Assembly (NCBI GenBank): GCA_022824225.1 | Contig: JAJEAH010000070.1 | Span: 1 to 34,472 of the forward strand | Length of the DNA stretch: 34,472 bases | DNA from: Chloroflexota bacterium | Lineage (GTDB): Bacteria > Chloroflexota > UBA11872 > VXOZ01 | Reading direction: 5' to 3' | Shown here: piece after piece, positions 7,559 through 14,581 of the stretch | How the letters are laid out: each line of letters starts with the position of its first letter | Numbering within the stretch: the stretch's first letter is position 1 | Made by a program: the position numbers and the translations under genes | Notes under the pieces: model-generated | Seen by the model: only the letters and a program-made list of their open reading frames with translations | Database searches by the model: none | Told to the model about the DNA's origin: nothing

Positions 7559-8773
7559 TCAATGAAGCAGCGCCCGCACCCGATCTTCCAGATAGGCCAG
7601 CGCCCGGGGCAGCATCACGTGGCCTCGGATCGCCGCCTGCAGCGTTTCCGCGCACAGCTCCTCCACTGCCGGATAGGCGGCAAACTTGGGAAACGTGAGC
7701 ATGTGACTCTGGACCGCCTCCTCCAGCGCCGCCAGACGCTGGGCGTGCACTGTGCCCGGCGGCGTCTCCTCCCGCACCCGCGCCATCACCGATATGCGCG
7801 GCGCGATGGCGCCGGTCTGCGCCTCGGCGTACTGGCTGTCCGCGGACGTCAGGAAGCGCACCAACGCCAGAGCGCCCGCCATGTCCCGCACGGAGGTGGG
7901 GATGGCAAAGGAGTGGCCCCCGGCGTAGACGGCGCGCGTGCCCGCCGGGCCCACCGGATAGCGCGCCACGCCAAACCGCTCGGCCACGGCGCTGGTCTGC
8001 GGGTCGGTGAGCAGGCCGTAGTAGGCGGGCCAGTCGGCCGCCAGCGCGCAGTTGCCCGCGCGAAAAAGCTGTGAGACCTCGTCGAAGTACGTCGCGCTCA
8101 GATCGCGGGGCGTGAGGCCCTGTTGGTAGAGATCGGCCAGGTAGCCCAGCGCCCAGCGGCCGGCGCGGGTGTCGAACGACGGAGTGAGGTCTGCATCGAA
8201 CAGCGTTCCACCCGCCATGGCCGCCAACTCGTAGAACGTGCCGAACAGCCCTGACGAGTGGCCGGGAAAAGCAAAGCCAAAGAGGTCGGGCGGGCGCGTG
8301 AAGAAGGTAGCTATGTCCCGCACCTCGTCCCACGTGTCCGGCACGGCCAACGGTCGCCCGTACTGGCGCTGGAACCGCGCCTGCTCGCCCGGATCGGAGA
8401 AGAGATCGCTGCGGTAGAAGAGGATGCGGGCGTCCACGTTGCGGGGCACCTGCACGAGCGCGCCGTCCACGCGGGCGAGTCTGCGCAAGGCGGGTGAGAA
8501 GTCCGCCAGTTCCGCCCCGGTAATATGGTCGTCGAGCGGGAGCAGCCAGGCGCGCTGCGCGGGGGCATATTTGACGTGCGTGGAGATTACGTCGTACGCG
8601 GCAGCGCCGGCGGTGAACGCCTCGTCAATATGAGCATTCAGCGCCGGATGCGGCAGTCGCGCGGCCACGTTGACCGTATAGCCCGTTGCCCGTTCGAATT
8701 GCGGCAGCCGGTCGTAGAGCGTATCGTACTGCGGCCCGCCGATGAAGGCGGCGTTGAGCTGGCGCTGCGCCAT
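7559..8773 (-). CDS. ABC-type solute-binding protein (family 1), lacking a signal peptide
   Basis: The 404-residue protein resembles sugar-binding proteins of ABC importers: an N-terminal lobe with AAYDVISTHVKYAP and ILFYRSDLF, TWDEVRDIATFFTR in the middle, and a C-terminal AGGHSFAIPTSVRDMAGALA followed by RFLTSADSQ. Family members normally start with a signal peptide or lipobox. This one starts MAQRQLNAAFIGGPQYDTLY with none, and an in-frame TAA lies only seven codons upstream of the ATG (8797-8795), so no signal fits. No permease or ATPase gene adjoins it. GGAG lies 12 bases before the ATG. It could be a cytoplasmic binding protein, or its export may use another route. Confidence 0.8.
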   Translation of the reverse strand: MAQRQLNAAFIGGPQYDTLYDRLPQFERATGYTVNVAARLPHPALNAHIDEAFTAGAAAYDVISTHVKYAPAQRAWLLPLDDHITGAELADFSPALRRLARVDGALVQVPRNVDARILFYRSDLFSDPGEQARFQRQYGRPLAVPDTWDEVRDIATFFTRPPDLFGFAFPGHSSGLFGTFYELAAMAGGTLFDADLTPSFDTRAGRWALGYLADLYQQGLTPRDLSATYFDEVSQLFRAGNCALAADWPAYYGLLTDPQTSAVAERFGVARYPVGPAGTRAVYAGGHSFAIPTSVRDMAGALALVRFLTSADSQYAEAQTGAIAPRISVMARVREETPPGTVHAQRLAALEEAVQSHMLTFPKFAAYPAVEELCAETLQAAIRGHVMLPRALAYLEDRVRALLH

Positions 8774-8973
8774 GGTACTGTTACTCCGCTGGGCTTAGGC
8801 AAAACATGGATTCCAGAGTCTCTGCCATGCTGCCGGCATCGGGGGATAGGCCCCGGGTAGTCGCCACAAAGATGCGCAGGGCTTGCCCCTGCCAACGATT
8901 CTGGGCGGGCGTATGCCCTGCGGTGATTGCAGTTTTCCGGTGGAGAAAAGATACCAGAGTGTTAGCCTGGCGC

Positions 8974-9006
8974 GGACGCAGGTTGCAAACCTGCGCTACC
9001 GGAGCA
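8974..9006. repeat. Palindromic dispersed repeat, family B, copy 1
   Basis: The core GCAGGTTGCAAACCTGC is almost perfectly self-complementary and is followed by GCTACCGGAGC. The same core and tail occur at 19711 and 29244. It lies in the 442-bp gap 8774-9215, in which I see no gene. Confidence 0.75.
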
Positions 9007-9215
9007 CGGCGGCTACCGCGGGGCAGAGCCGCCTACGGGTCCTACTTCTGCCGCTCCAGCGAGTGAGGCGACACAAATGTGGACAGGCCTTCGCACGACG
9101 AATTCATCGAAGAGTCTCGCCGGATCTACCGGGTTGCAATCTGAACGGCGTCGGGCCGGACGGTGGATGCGGCGGATTCGGCGCCGACGCGCGGCGCTCA
9201 GTGACGGGTCCTCGC

Positions 9216-10040
9216 CTAGCTCAGTCCGTACAGCGGCTGGCCTGCCACGCCGATATCCAGGCGATACACCGCGCCGGTCTGGGTTTCCGTCACGTAGAGC
9301 GAATCTTCCCAGAAATCCACGTTGGTCGGGTTCTTTCCCGGCACGGCGAGCTCTTCGATCACCTGGCCGGACGGATCGATGACGGCCACAACGCCTTTGC
9401 CGTAGTGCGCCACGTAGAGGTTGCCGTCCGCGCCAAAATCCATGCCGTCGGGTCCCACGCCGCCTTCCATCTGGGCATAGAGGCTGCGTTTGTCGGCGCT
9501 GCCATCGGGGTTCAGGGTGAACGCATGGATACGCCGCGTATACGTTTCGGCAACGTAGAGGGTTTCCTCATCCGCGGAGAGGCAAACGCCGTTGGGAAAA
9601 GCCAGGCCCACGGCAAAGACCGAAATCGCGCCGTCCGCCCCCACCCGGAAGACGCGCCCCACCGGCTTCTCCAGGTTGGACCCTTTGGGATCGGTGAAGT
9701 AGCAGTTGCCGTGCCTGTCCAGAATCAGGTCGTTGGGACCGCGAAAGCGCTTGTTGTTGAACGATTCCGCCACCACGGTATGCGTGCCGTCGGGCGCAAA
9801 GTCGAGAATCTGCGCCAGGCCGTTTTCCGCCACGATCAGGTTGCCGTTGCGGTGCATGCGCGAGCCGCAGGGCACGCCGCCGGTTTCGGCAAAGATCTCC
9901 ACGTGGCCGTCCAGCGTCACCTTGCTGATGCGGCCGGCGTCGCACTCCATGACGTAGAAGTTGCCCGCGCGGTCGAAAGAAGGGCCTTCGGGAAAACCGA
10001 AGCCGTCTGCAACGAGTACCGGACGCGCGTCGGTATTCAT
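9216..10040 (-). CDS. SMP-30/gluconolactonase-family protein
   Basis: The 274-residue beta-propeller protein carries the four metal-site positions of the SMP-30 family: Glu18 (GFPEGPSF), Asn103 (RGPNDLILD), Asn150 (AFPNGVCLS) and Asp198 (GVGPDGMDF). Family enzymes hydrolyse sugar lactones or related esters with a divalent metal. No signal peptide is seen, so a cytoplasmic location is likely. The ATG at 10040 is chosen for AAGGA ten bases upstream; the open frame further up overlaps the SDR gene. The SDR gene lies 70 bp upstream on the same strand; a dehydrogenase making a lactone followed by a lactonase is a plausible pairing. The second family member is at 19826-20704. Confidence 0.87.
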   Translation of the reverse strand: MNTDARPVLVADGFGFPEGPSFDRAGNFYVMECDAGRISKVTLDGHVEIFAETGGVPCGSRMHRNGNLIVAENGLAQILDFAPDGTHTVVAESFNNKRFRGPNDLILDRHGNCYFTDPKGSNLEKPVGRVFRVGADGAISVFAVGLAFPNGVCLSADEETLYVAETYTRRIHAFTLNPDGSADKRSLYAQMEGGVGPDGMDFGADGNLYVAHYGKGVVAVIDPSGQVIEELAVPGKNPTNVDFWEDSLYVTETQTGAVYRLDIGVAGQPLYGLS

Positions 10041-10110
10041 GCGAAAGCATCCTTTCTCCGCGCTGGGGTCGCGCGCCGCGCGCCGCGCTGTGCCGGGTGA
10101 ACGTCTTGCA

Positions 10111-10986
10111 CTACTGCTCGGATTCGTCGTCTTCAATGAGCGCGGCCGGGCCGAGCGGCCGCGAGAGATCATACCCAAGCAGGTCGGGATGCCGCTGCAG
10201 GAACTCCTGCACGCGCGTGCCCCCCAGCCCCTTGAAGCCGAGCAGGAAGCCGCCGTCTATGACCAGGGTGTGCCCTGTCACGAAGCGCGCTTGCGGGGAG
10301 CACAGATAGAGGGCGCCCTGGGCAATGTCCTCGGCTCGACCAATGGTGGGCAGGATATTCCAAAGAATGTTGCGTTCGTGCCAGATTGGGTCGTGGGCGT
10401 TTTCTTCTCGCATCTCATCCGAGGGAATGGCGCCGGGGGCGATAGCGTTGACGCGGATGCCGTCATTGCCGAAATCAAGGGCCATCTGGCGGGTGAGTTG
10501 CATGAGCGCGGCCTTGGCCGTTTCGTACGTGGGATAGCCGGGACTGACTTGAAAGCCGTGCACCGAGCTCAGGTTCAATATCGCGCCTCCGCCGGCCGCG
10601 CGCATGTGGGGCACGGCGTACTTGCCGGCCAGGAACGGCGCCTTGAGCAACACGTCGAAGCTCGCGTCCCAATCCTCCTCGCTCAGTTCCTCGATCGACC
10701 CTCTCCGCTCCCAGTGGGCATTGTTCACGAGAATGGTCACACCGCCGTAGCGAGCGGCCGCCGTTGCCACCATGTCGCGATTGCCGGCAAGCGTGCCCAC
10801 GTCGGCGTGGAAGTAGGAAGCCTCACCCCCGTTGGCGCGGATTTCCGCCGCCACGGCCTCGCCGGCCTCGTCCTGTATATCGGCAATGAGCACCCGCGCG
10901 CCCTCTGCGGCAAAGCAGCGGGCAATGGCACGCCCGATGTTGTTGGCGGCGCCGGTGACTATAGCTACCTGATCTCGCAATTGCAT
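10111..10986 (-). CDS. Short-chain dehydrogenase/reductase (SDR)
   Basis: The 291-residue classical SDR has the cofactor loop TGAANNIG (11-18), NNA (88-90), a catalytic Ser at 140/141 (LNLSSVHG), and Tyr154 with Lys158 in YETAK. VNAIAPGAI (179-187) and the C-terminal TGHTLVIDGGFL are also typical. Asp36, at the end of the second strand in LIADIQ, suggests NAD preference. It would oxidise or reduce a hydroxyl group on an unknown substrate. The C-terminus runs about 35 residues past the usual SDR end and is acidic at its tip (EDDESEQ). The ATG at 10986 follows a weak purine-rich site. The gene heads a minus-strand unit with the SMP-30 gene. Confidence 0.9.
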   Translation of the reverse strand: MQLRDQVAIVTGAANNIGRAIARCFAAEGARVLIADIQDEAGEAVAAEIRANGGEASYFHADVGTLAGNRDMVATAAARYGGVTILVNNAHWERRGSIEELSEEDWDASFDVLLKAPFLAGKYAVPHMRAAGGGAILNLSSVHGFQVSPGYPTYETAKAALMQLTRQMALDFGNDGIRVNAIAPGAIPSDEMREENAHDPIWHERNILWNILPTIGRAEDIAQGALYLCSPQARFVTGHTLVIDGGFLLGFKGLGGTRVQEFLQRHPDLLGYDLSRPLGPAALIEDDESEQ

Positions 10987-11315
10987 GTTCTCTTGAAGAC
11001 CTCTAGCGCCGCATGGTGTTCGCGGCAAGATGGCGCACCCCCGCAACTGGGGACTGCGCACTTTCGGTTCCTTCTGCCAAGGCACGTGGCTTGCGGCGGC
11101 GCCGCGCGCCGCCCCGACCCAAAGCTGCCCCTATTGTGACCAAACGGACTCCGGTTTGTCCACTAGCACGGTGTTACGGCGGTGAGAGCCACCCGCGTTG
11201 ACATCTCCGCTCCGCGCCTCCCATGGCGTTGTGCCCTGCCGCGGAACGTCCGGTAACTTGCCGACCGCACGGCAGGACGACTATTCTGCATCCAACGTAT
11301 CGCACAGGAGAGTCC
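10987..11315. other. Divergent intergenic region between SDR and EamA genes
   Basis: These 329 bp must contain the starts of both divergent transcripts. A GC-rich self-complementary stretch (GGCGGCG ... CGCCGCC, about 11095-11113) and a small inverted repeat CAAAC/GTTTG (about 11140-11158) are present. No confident -35/-10 pair and no gene is seen. Confidence 0.3.
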
Positions 11316-12185
11316 ATGCCGTTCTTCCGGGTCGCCCTGGCGTTGTGCGCCTCTGTGGCAATCATCAGCAGCGCTTCCATCCTGATCAAGCTCGCGCAGG
11401 CGCCGGTGCTCGTCATCGCCGCCTACCGGCTGGGCCTTGCCGCGCTGGTCCTGGCGCCGCTGGCCGTTACACTGCGCCGGCAACACCTCCGCGCCCTCAG
11501 CGGGCGCGATTGGCTGATTGCCGCCGTGGCCGGCAGTTTCTTGGGCTTGCACTTCATCACGTGGATCGCCTCGCTGGAATATACCTCCGTCGCCAGTTCC
11601 GTGGTGCTCGTCACCATCAATCCCATCTTCGTGGGTCTCGGCATGGTCGTCATCTTCCGCGAACGGCTGCATCCGCTGCTGGTGTGGGGCATCGCGCTCT
11701 CGGTAACCGGCGGCATCCTGATCGGCTACAGCGACTTTCAAGTGGAAGGTCAAGCGCTGCTGGGCGACGCGTTGGCGTTGCTGGGTGCGGTGATGCACTC
11801 CGCCTACTTGCTGCTGGGGCAACGCCTGCGGCGGCGGCTCGACCTGCTGCCCTACATCACCGTGGTCTACGGCATGGCGGCGCTGCTGGTACTGGCTACT
11901 GCCGTAGTCACGCAACAGTCGTTCACCGGCTATGCGCCAGCCACGTACCTGGTAATGGTCCTGCTGGCGCTGGGACCCCAACTCCTCGGCCACACCGCCT
12001 ACAATTGGACACTGCGCTACGTCTCGGCAGCCGTGGTCGCCGTGGCTATCCTGGGCGAACCGGTGGGGGCGAGCATTCTGGCGTACTTCATTCTGGACGA
12101 GCGCCTGACGCTGCTGCAGATGGCGGGCGGGGTGCTGGTGCTGTTAGGGATCTATCTTGCGCTGCGCACGCAAACGCGCGGATAG
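11316..12185 (+). CDS. EamA/DMT-family transporter
   Basis: The 289-residue protein has about ten hydrophobic segments arranged as two EamA repeats. In the first repeat, AAYRLGLAALVLAPLAV is followed by SLEYTSVASSVVLVTINPIF; in the second, GEPVGASILAYFILDERLT is followed by AGGVLVLLGIYLAL. This is the drug/metabolite transporter superfamily, inner-membrane proteins that mostly export amino acids, nucleotides or other small metabolites. The substrate cannot be inferred. The ATG at 11316 has AGGAG six bases upstream. The last codons and the stop lie in a small 26-bp tandem repeat that continues downstream. Confidence 0.9.
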   Translation: MPFFRVALALCASVAIISSASILIKLAQAPVLVIAAYRLGLAALVLAPLAVTLRRQHLRALSGRDWLIAAVAGSFLGLHFITWIASLEYTSVASSVVLVTINPIFVGLGMVVIFRERLHPLLVWGIALSVTGGILIGYSDFQVEGQALLGDALALLGAVMHSAYLLLGQRLRRRLDLLPYITVVYGMAALLVLATAVVTQQSFTGYAPATYLVMVLLALGPQLLGHTAYNWTLRYVSAAVVAVAILGEPVGASILAYFILDERLTLLQMAGGVLVLLGIYLALRTQTRG

Positions 12186-12239
12186 GCCTGCGCATGCAAA
12201 CGCGTGAGACGGTCTGCGCACGCGCAAGCGTGAGACGGT
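12162..12239. repeat. Tandem repeat of about 26 bp spanning the end of the EamA gene
   Basis: Three diverged units each begin CTGCGCA(C/T)GC; units two and three end CGTGAGACGGT. The first unit is coding (last residues of the transporter and its TAG) and the next two are noncoding, as if the gene end had been duplicated downstream. The DNA from 12240 to 12531 holds no gene that I can support. Confidence 0.55.
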
Positions 12240-12531
12240 GACAGTCGCTGCACGTCCCACCTGCTCCCATCCCGAAGCGGGACAGCAATCGAAAGTATGC
12301 GCGCAGTCTCAACCTATCCGGGCAAACGCAGCAAGGCGCCCTGCTACCGCTTTGCGACCATGCCGTTGGTGAGGAGAGAGACCAGCGCGCCTGATACACC
12401 TAGAGCCATGCAGAGAGGGCCGCCGGGTGTACAGGATTTAGCCAGACCTACACCGGCATGGAGAGGCGCCGAGGCGCGCCGGGCGTCCGGCACATGCATA
12501 CGGCCAAGAGGGTTCATTGGCGACCATTTCC

Positions 12532-12571
12532 GGCGCCGTTCGCGCCGCCGGGGCGCCGTTCGCGCCGCCGG
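12532..12571. repeat. Perfect 20-bp tandem duplication
   Basis: GGCGCCGTTCGCGCCGCCGG occurs twice back to back (12532-12551 and 12552-12571), six bases from the stop codon of the coiled-coil gene. Each unit is self-complementary in part, so the transcript end could form a hairpin. Confidence 0.8.
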
Positions 12572-12577
12572 AGACGA

Positions 12578-12916
12578 TTAGCCGCCGAGTAGCCGCATCC
12601 CGCCAATGAGGACAGCGGCCCACACTGCCATGCCGCCAACCATCCACTTGATCAGGCGAACCTCCATCGCGCGGAGTTCAGACGTCAGTTCGCCCTTCAG
12701 GTCGGCCATTTCGGCTCTGAATTCGCCCCTCAGGTCAGCCATGTCGGCCTTTAGTTCGCCCCTCAGGTCGGCCACGTCGGCCTTTAGTTCGCCCCTCAGA
12801 GCGGTCAGGTCAGCTTTCAGTTCGCCTCTCTGGGTGGCCAGGTCATCCTTGGTTGCCAAGTGGTCATAGACCCCTTCAAGGCGGCTAAGGCGCTCCTCTG
12901 TCGTCAGCGCAGCCAA
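12578..12916 (-). CDS. Small hendecad-repeat coiled-coil protein with C-terminal membrane anchor
   Basis: The 112-residue protein starts LAALTTEERLSRLEGVYDHL, then has about five 11-residue repeats (RGELKADLTAL, RGELKADVADL, RGELKADMADL, RGEFRAEMADL, KGELTSELRAM), and ends in one hydrophobic helix (WMVGGMAVWAAVLIGGM). An 11-residue period gives a right-handed or straight coiled coil, so it should form a homo-oligomeric rod anchored to the membrane. Similar small 'TTEERL ... KADL' proteins of unknown function occur in environmental bacteria. The TTG at 12916 is preferred because GAGGAG lies eight bases upstream. A TTG at 12964 would lie within the predicted -10 box. The repeat is also visible in the DNA as 33-bp units. 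Confidence 0.75.
   Translation of the reverse strand: MAALTTEERLSRLEGVYDHLATKDDLATQRGELKADLTALRGELKADVADLRGELKADMADLRGEFRAEMADLKGELTSELRAMEVRLIKWMVGGMAVWAAVLIGGMRLLGG
12689..12820. repeat. 33-bp tandem repeat inside the coiled-coil gene
   Basis: Four in-register units (12689-12721, 12722-12754, 12755-12787, 12788-12820) share TTCGCCC(C/T)TCAG at the start and a (C/T)TTTAG- or CTGAA-like end; a fifth, diverged unit follows. Each unit encodes one 11-residue repeat. Units two and three are nearly identical, consistent with recent expansion. Confidence 0.8.
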
Positions 12917-12951
12917 AATAGTGTCTCCTCGAGCCGAGACGTTCGCCTGCT

Positions 12952-12970
12952 CAAAGTATACCAAACTTTG
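12952..12970 (-). promoter_or_regulatory. Extended -10 promoter of the coiled-coil gene with an overlapping inverted repeat
   Basis: On the minus strand TGGTATACT (12965-12957) is an extended -10 box. Transcription would begin near 12950 and leave a leader of about 34 nt before the TTG at 12916. A perfect inverted repeat, CAAAGT (12952-12957) and ACTTTG (12965-12970), brackets the -10 box and could be an operator. A plus-strand TATACT at 12988-12993 may serve the divergent hydrolase gene but has no clear -35. Confidence 0.45.
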
Positions 12971-13099
12971 CCGGTACGCCTACACGGTATACTATATGAG
13001 ACTGGCCGCACGTCCACTGGATACGCACAGAAGCACAACACAAAGTCAAAGCGCGAGCCGCCCAACCCGTACCTGACTCTTGCAGGAAGGATCAGCCCC

Positions 13100-14503
13100 G
13101 TGAACTGCATCGTCATCTGCCTCGACACTTTTCGCGCCGACTGCATCCGGCATCTTGGCGCGCAGCACATGCAGACCCCCACCCTGGACGCCATGGCGCG
13201 GGACGGCGTCTGGTTCGAGAACGCCTTTGCCGAGGCGCTGCCCACCGTGCCGGCCCGGCGGTCGCTCTTCACCGGCATTCGCGGTTTTCCCTGGCGGTGG
13301 GTGCGGGATACCACCGGCTCCTCGCCCGGCGCGCCCGCCATGCCTGGCTGGCACGGGGTGCCGCCCCACCAGCAGACACTCGCCGAGCGGCTTTCCCGCG
13401 CGGGCTACGCCACGGCGCTGATCGCGGACACCTACCACCTCTTCAAGCCCACCATGAACTTCACCCGCGGCTTCATGAACTGGGAGTTCTACCGCGGGCA
13501 GGAAGCCGACCCCTACCGCCTGGGCACGGAAGCGGAGCTTCAGGCCGAGCGGTACAGCCACGATCCGGCGAACCTGCCGTTCGGGCTGCGCCAATGGCTC
13601 TGGAACGTCAAGGACCGCCACACGGAAGAGGACTTCACCTTTGCCAAGTGCATGCGCCGCTCCATACAATTCATCGAGGAAAGCCGCGATCACCATCCTT
13701 TCTTTTTATGGGTAGACTCGTTCGAGGCCCACGAGCCCTGGCACCCGCCGTTTGAGTATGCCGACGCCTACATGGACGCGCCGTGGGAGGGCATCGAACC
13801 CATTCACCCGCGCGGCGAGCCCTTGAGCGCGGCGGAGCAGGAGCGGGTCAAGGCGCTCTACTACGGTTCGTTTACATTCATCGATAAGTGGATTGGCGTC
13901 CTCGTCAATCATCTGGCCGATACGGGGCTGCTGGACGAGACCATCATCGTGCTCACCTCCGACCACGGCACCCAAATGAACGAGCACGGCGAGTTCGGCA
14001 AGAGCCAGCGCCACATGAACGCTTACAACACCCGCGTGAACATGCTCGTGCGCCATCCTGAGGGGCCCCGCGATACGGTGGTCACACCGTTCGTGCAGCA
14101 CATCGACGTCGCGCCCACAGTTCTCAATTGGCTTGGGGTCCCCCACGACCGTCTGGACGGCGCGGACATGTGGCCGCTTGCCACCGGCGGCAAGGAAGAA
14201 CTGCGCGATTGGTCGCTTACGGTCTGGGCCTATGAGGCGAGCGTGCGCGACCACACCTGGAACGCGGTGGTGAATATCCAAGATTCCGATCCGCAGTGGA
14301 AGCTCTACCGCATTGATGAAGACCGGGACAGCTTCGACGACGTGGCAGCGCAGCACCCGGACGTGGTGGCAACGCAACGGGCCAGGCTGGAAGGCTTCCT
14401 GGGCGAACCGCTGCCGGCGCGGCTGCTGGGACAGCATCCCGCGAGCAATTACCCCATGGTGGACTTCCTCAACGCCCGGGCGCGCGCGCAGGACGGCGGC
14501 TAG
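13100..14503 (+). CDS. Sulfatase-fold hydrolase, paralogue 1, with Thr at the nucleophile position
   Basis: The 467-residue alkaline-phosphatase-superfamily protein has the sulfatase layout: metal-site Asp9 in CLDTFRAD, the active-site segment TVPARRSLFTG (49-59), SFEAHEPW (208-214), TSDHG with Asp288-His289 (286-290), and VQHIDVAPTVL (332-342). Sulfatases need Cys or Ser at the first position of C/S-x-P-x-R so that it can become formylglycine. Here that position is Thr49, which cannot be converted by the known route. Thr nucleophiles occur in related phosphodiesterases and phosphoethanolamine transferases, so phosphoester hydrolysis is possible. No signal peptide is seen. The GTG start matches the GTG of paralogue 2, and GGAAGGA lies upstream. 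Confidence 0.85.
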   Translation: MNCIVICLDTFRADCIRHLGAQHMQTPTLDAMARDGVWFENAFAEALPTVPARRSLFTGIRGFPWRWVRDTTGSSPGAPAMPGWHGVPPHQQTLAERLSRAGYATALIADTYHLFKPTMNFTRGFMNWEFYRGQEADPYRLGTEAELQAERYSHDPANLPFGLRQWLWNVKDRHTEEDFTFAKCMRRSIQFIEESRDHHPFFLWVDSFEAHEPWHPPFEYADAYMDAPWEGIEPIHPRGEPLSAAEQERVKALYYGSFTFIDKWIGVLVNHLADTGLLDETIIVLTSDHGTQMNEHGEFGKSQRHMNAYNTRVNMLVRHPEGPRDTVVTPFVQHIDVAPTVLNWLGVPHDRLDGADMWPLATGGKEELRDWSLTVWAYEASVRDHTWNAVVNIQDSDPQWKLYRIDEDRDSFDDVAAQHPDVVATQRARLEGFLGEPLPARLLGQHPASNYPMVDFLNARARAQDGG

Positions 14504-14581
14504 TCTGCTATCGCGGACCGGCACTCGAGCGTCCGGAAGCGCCGGATTGGGAACGTGCGGCGGTGATGAAGGAGCGGCGAC

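Noticed and set aside
8883-10100. A 405-codon plus-strand frame over the SMP-30 gene
   Set aside because: The minus strand holds a full metal-site SMP-30 protein. The plus frame is a His/Arg/Val-rich shadow.
11163-11993. A 276-codon minus-strand frame over the EamA gene
   Set aside because: Its product is Gln/His/Arg-rich and unlike any protein, while the plus strand encodes a clear ten-helix transporter.
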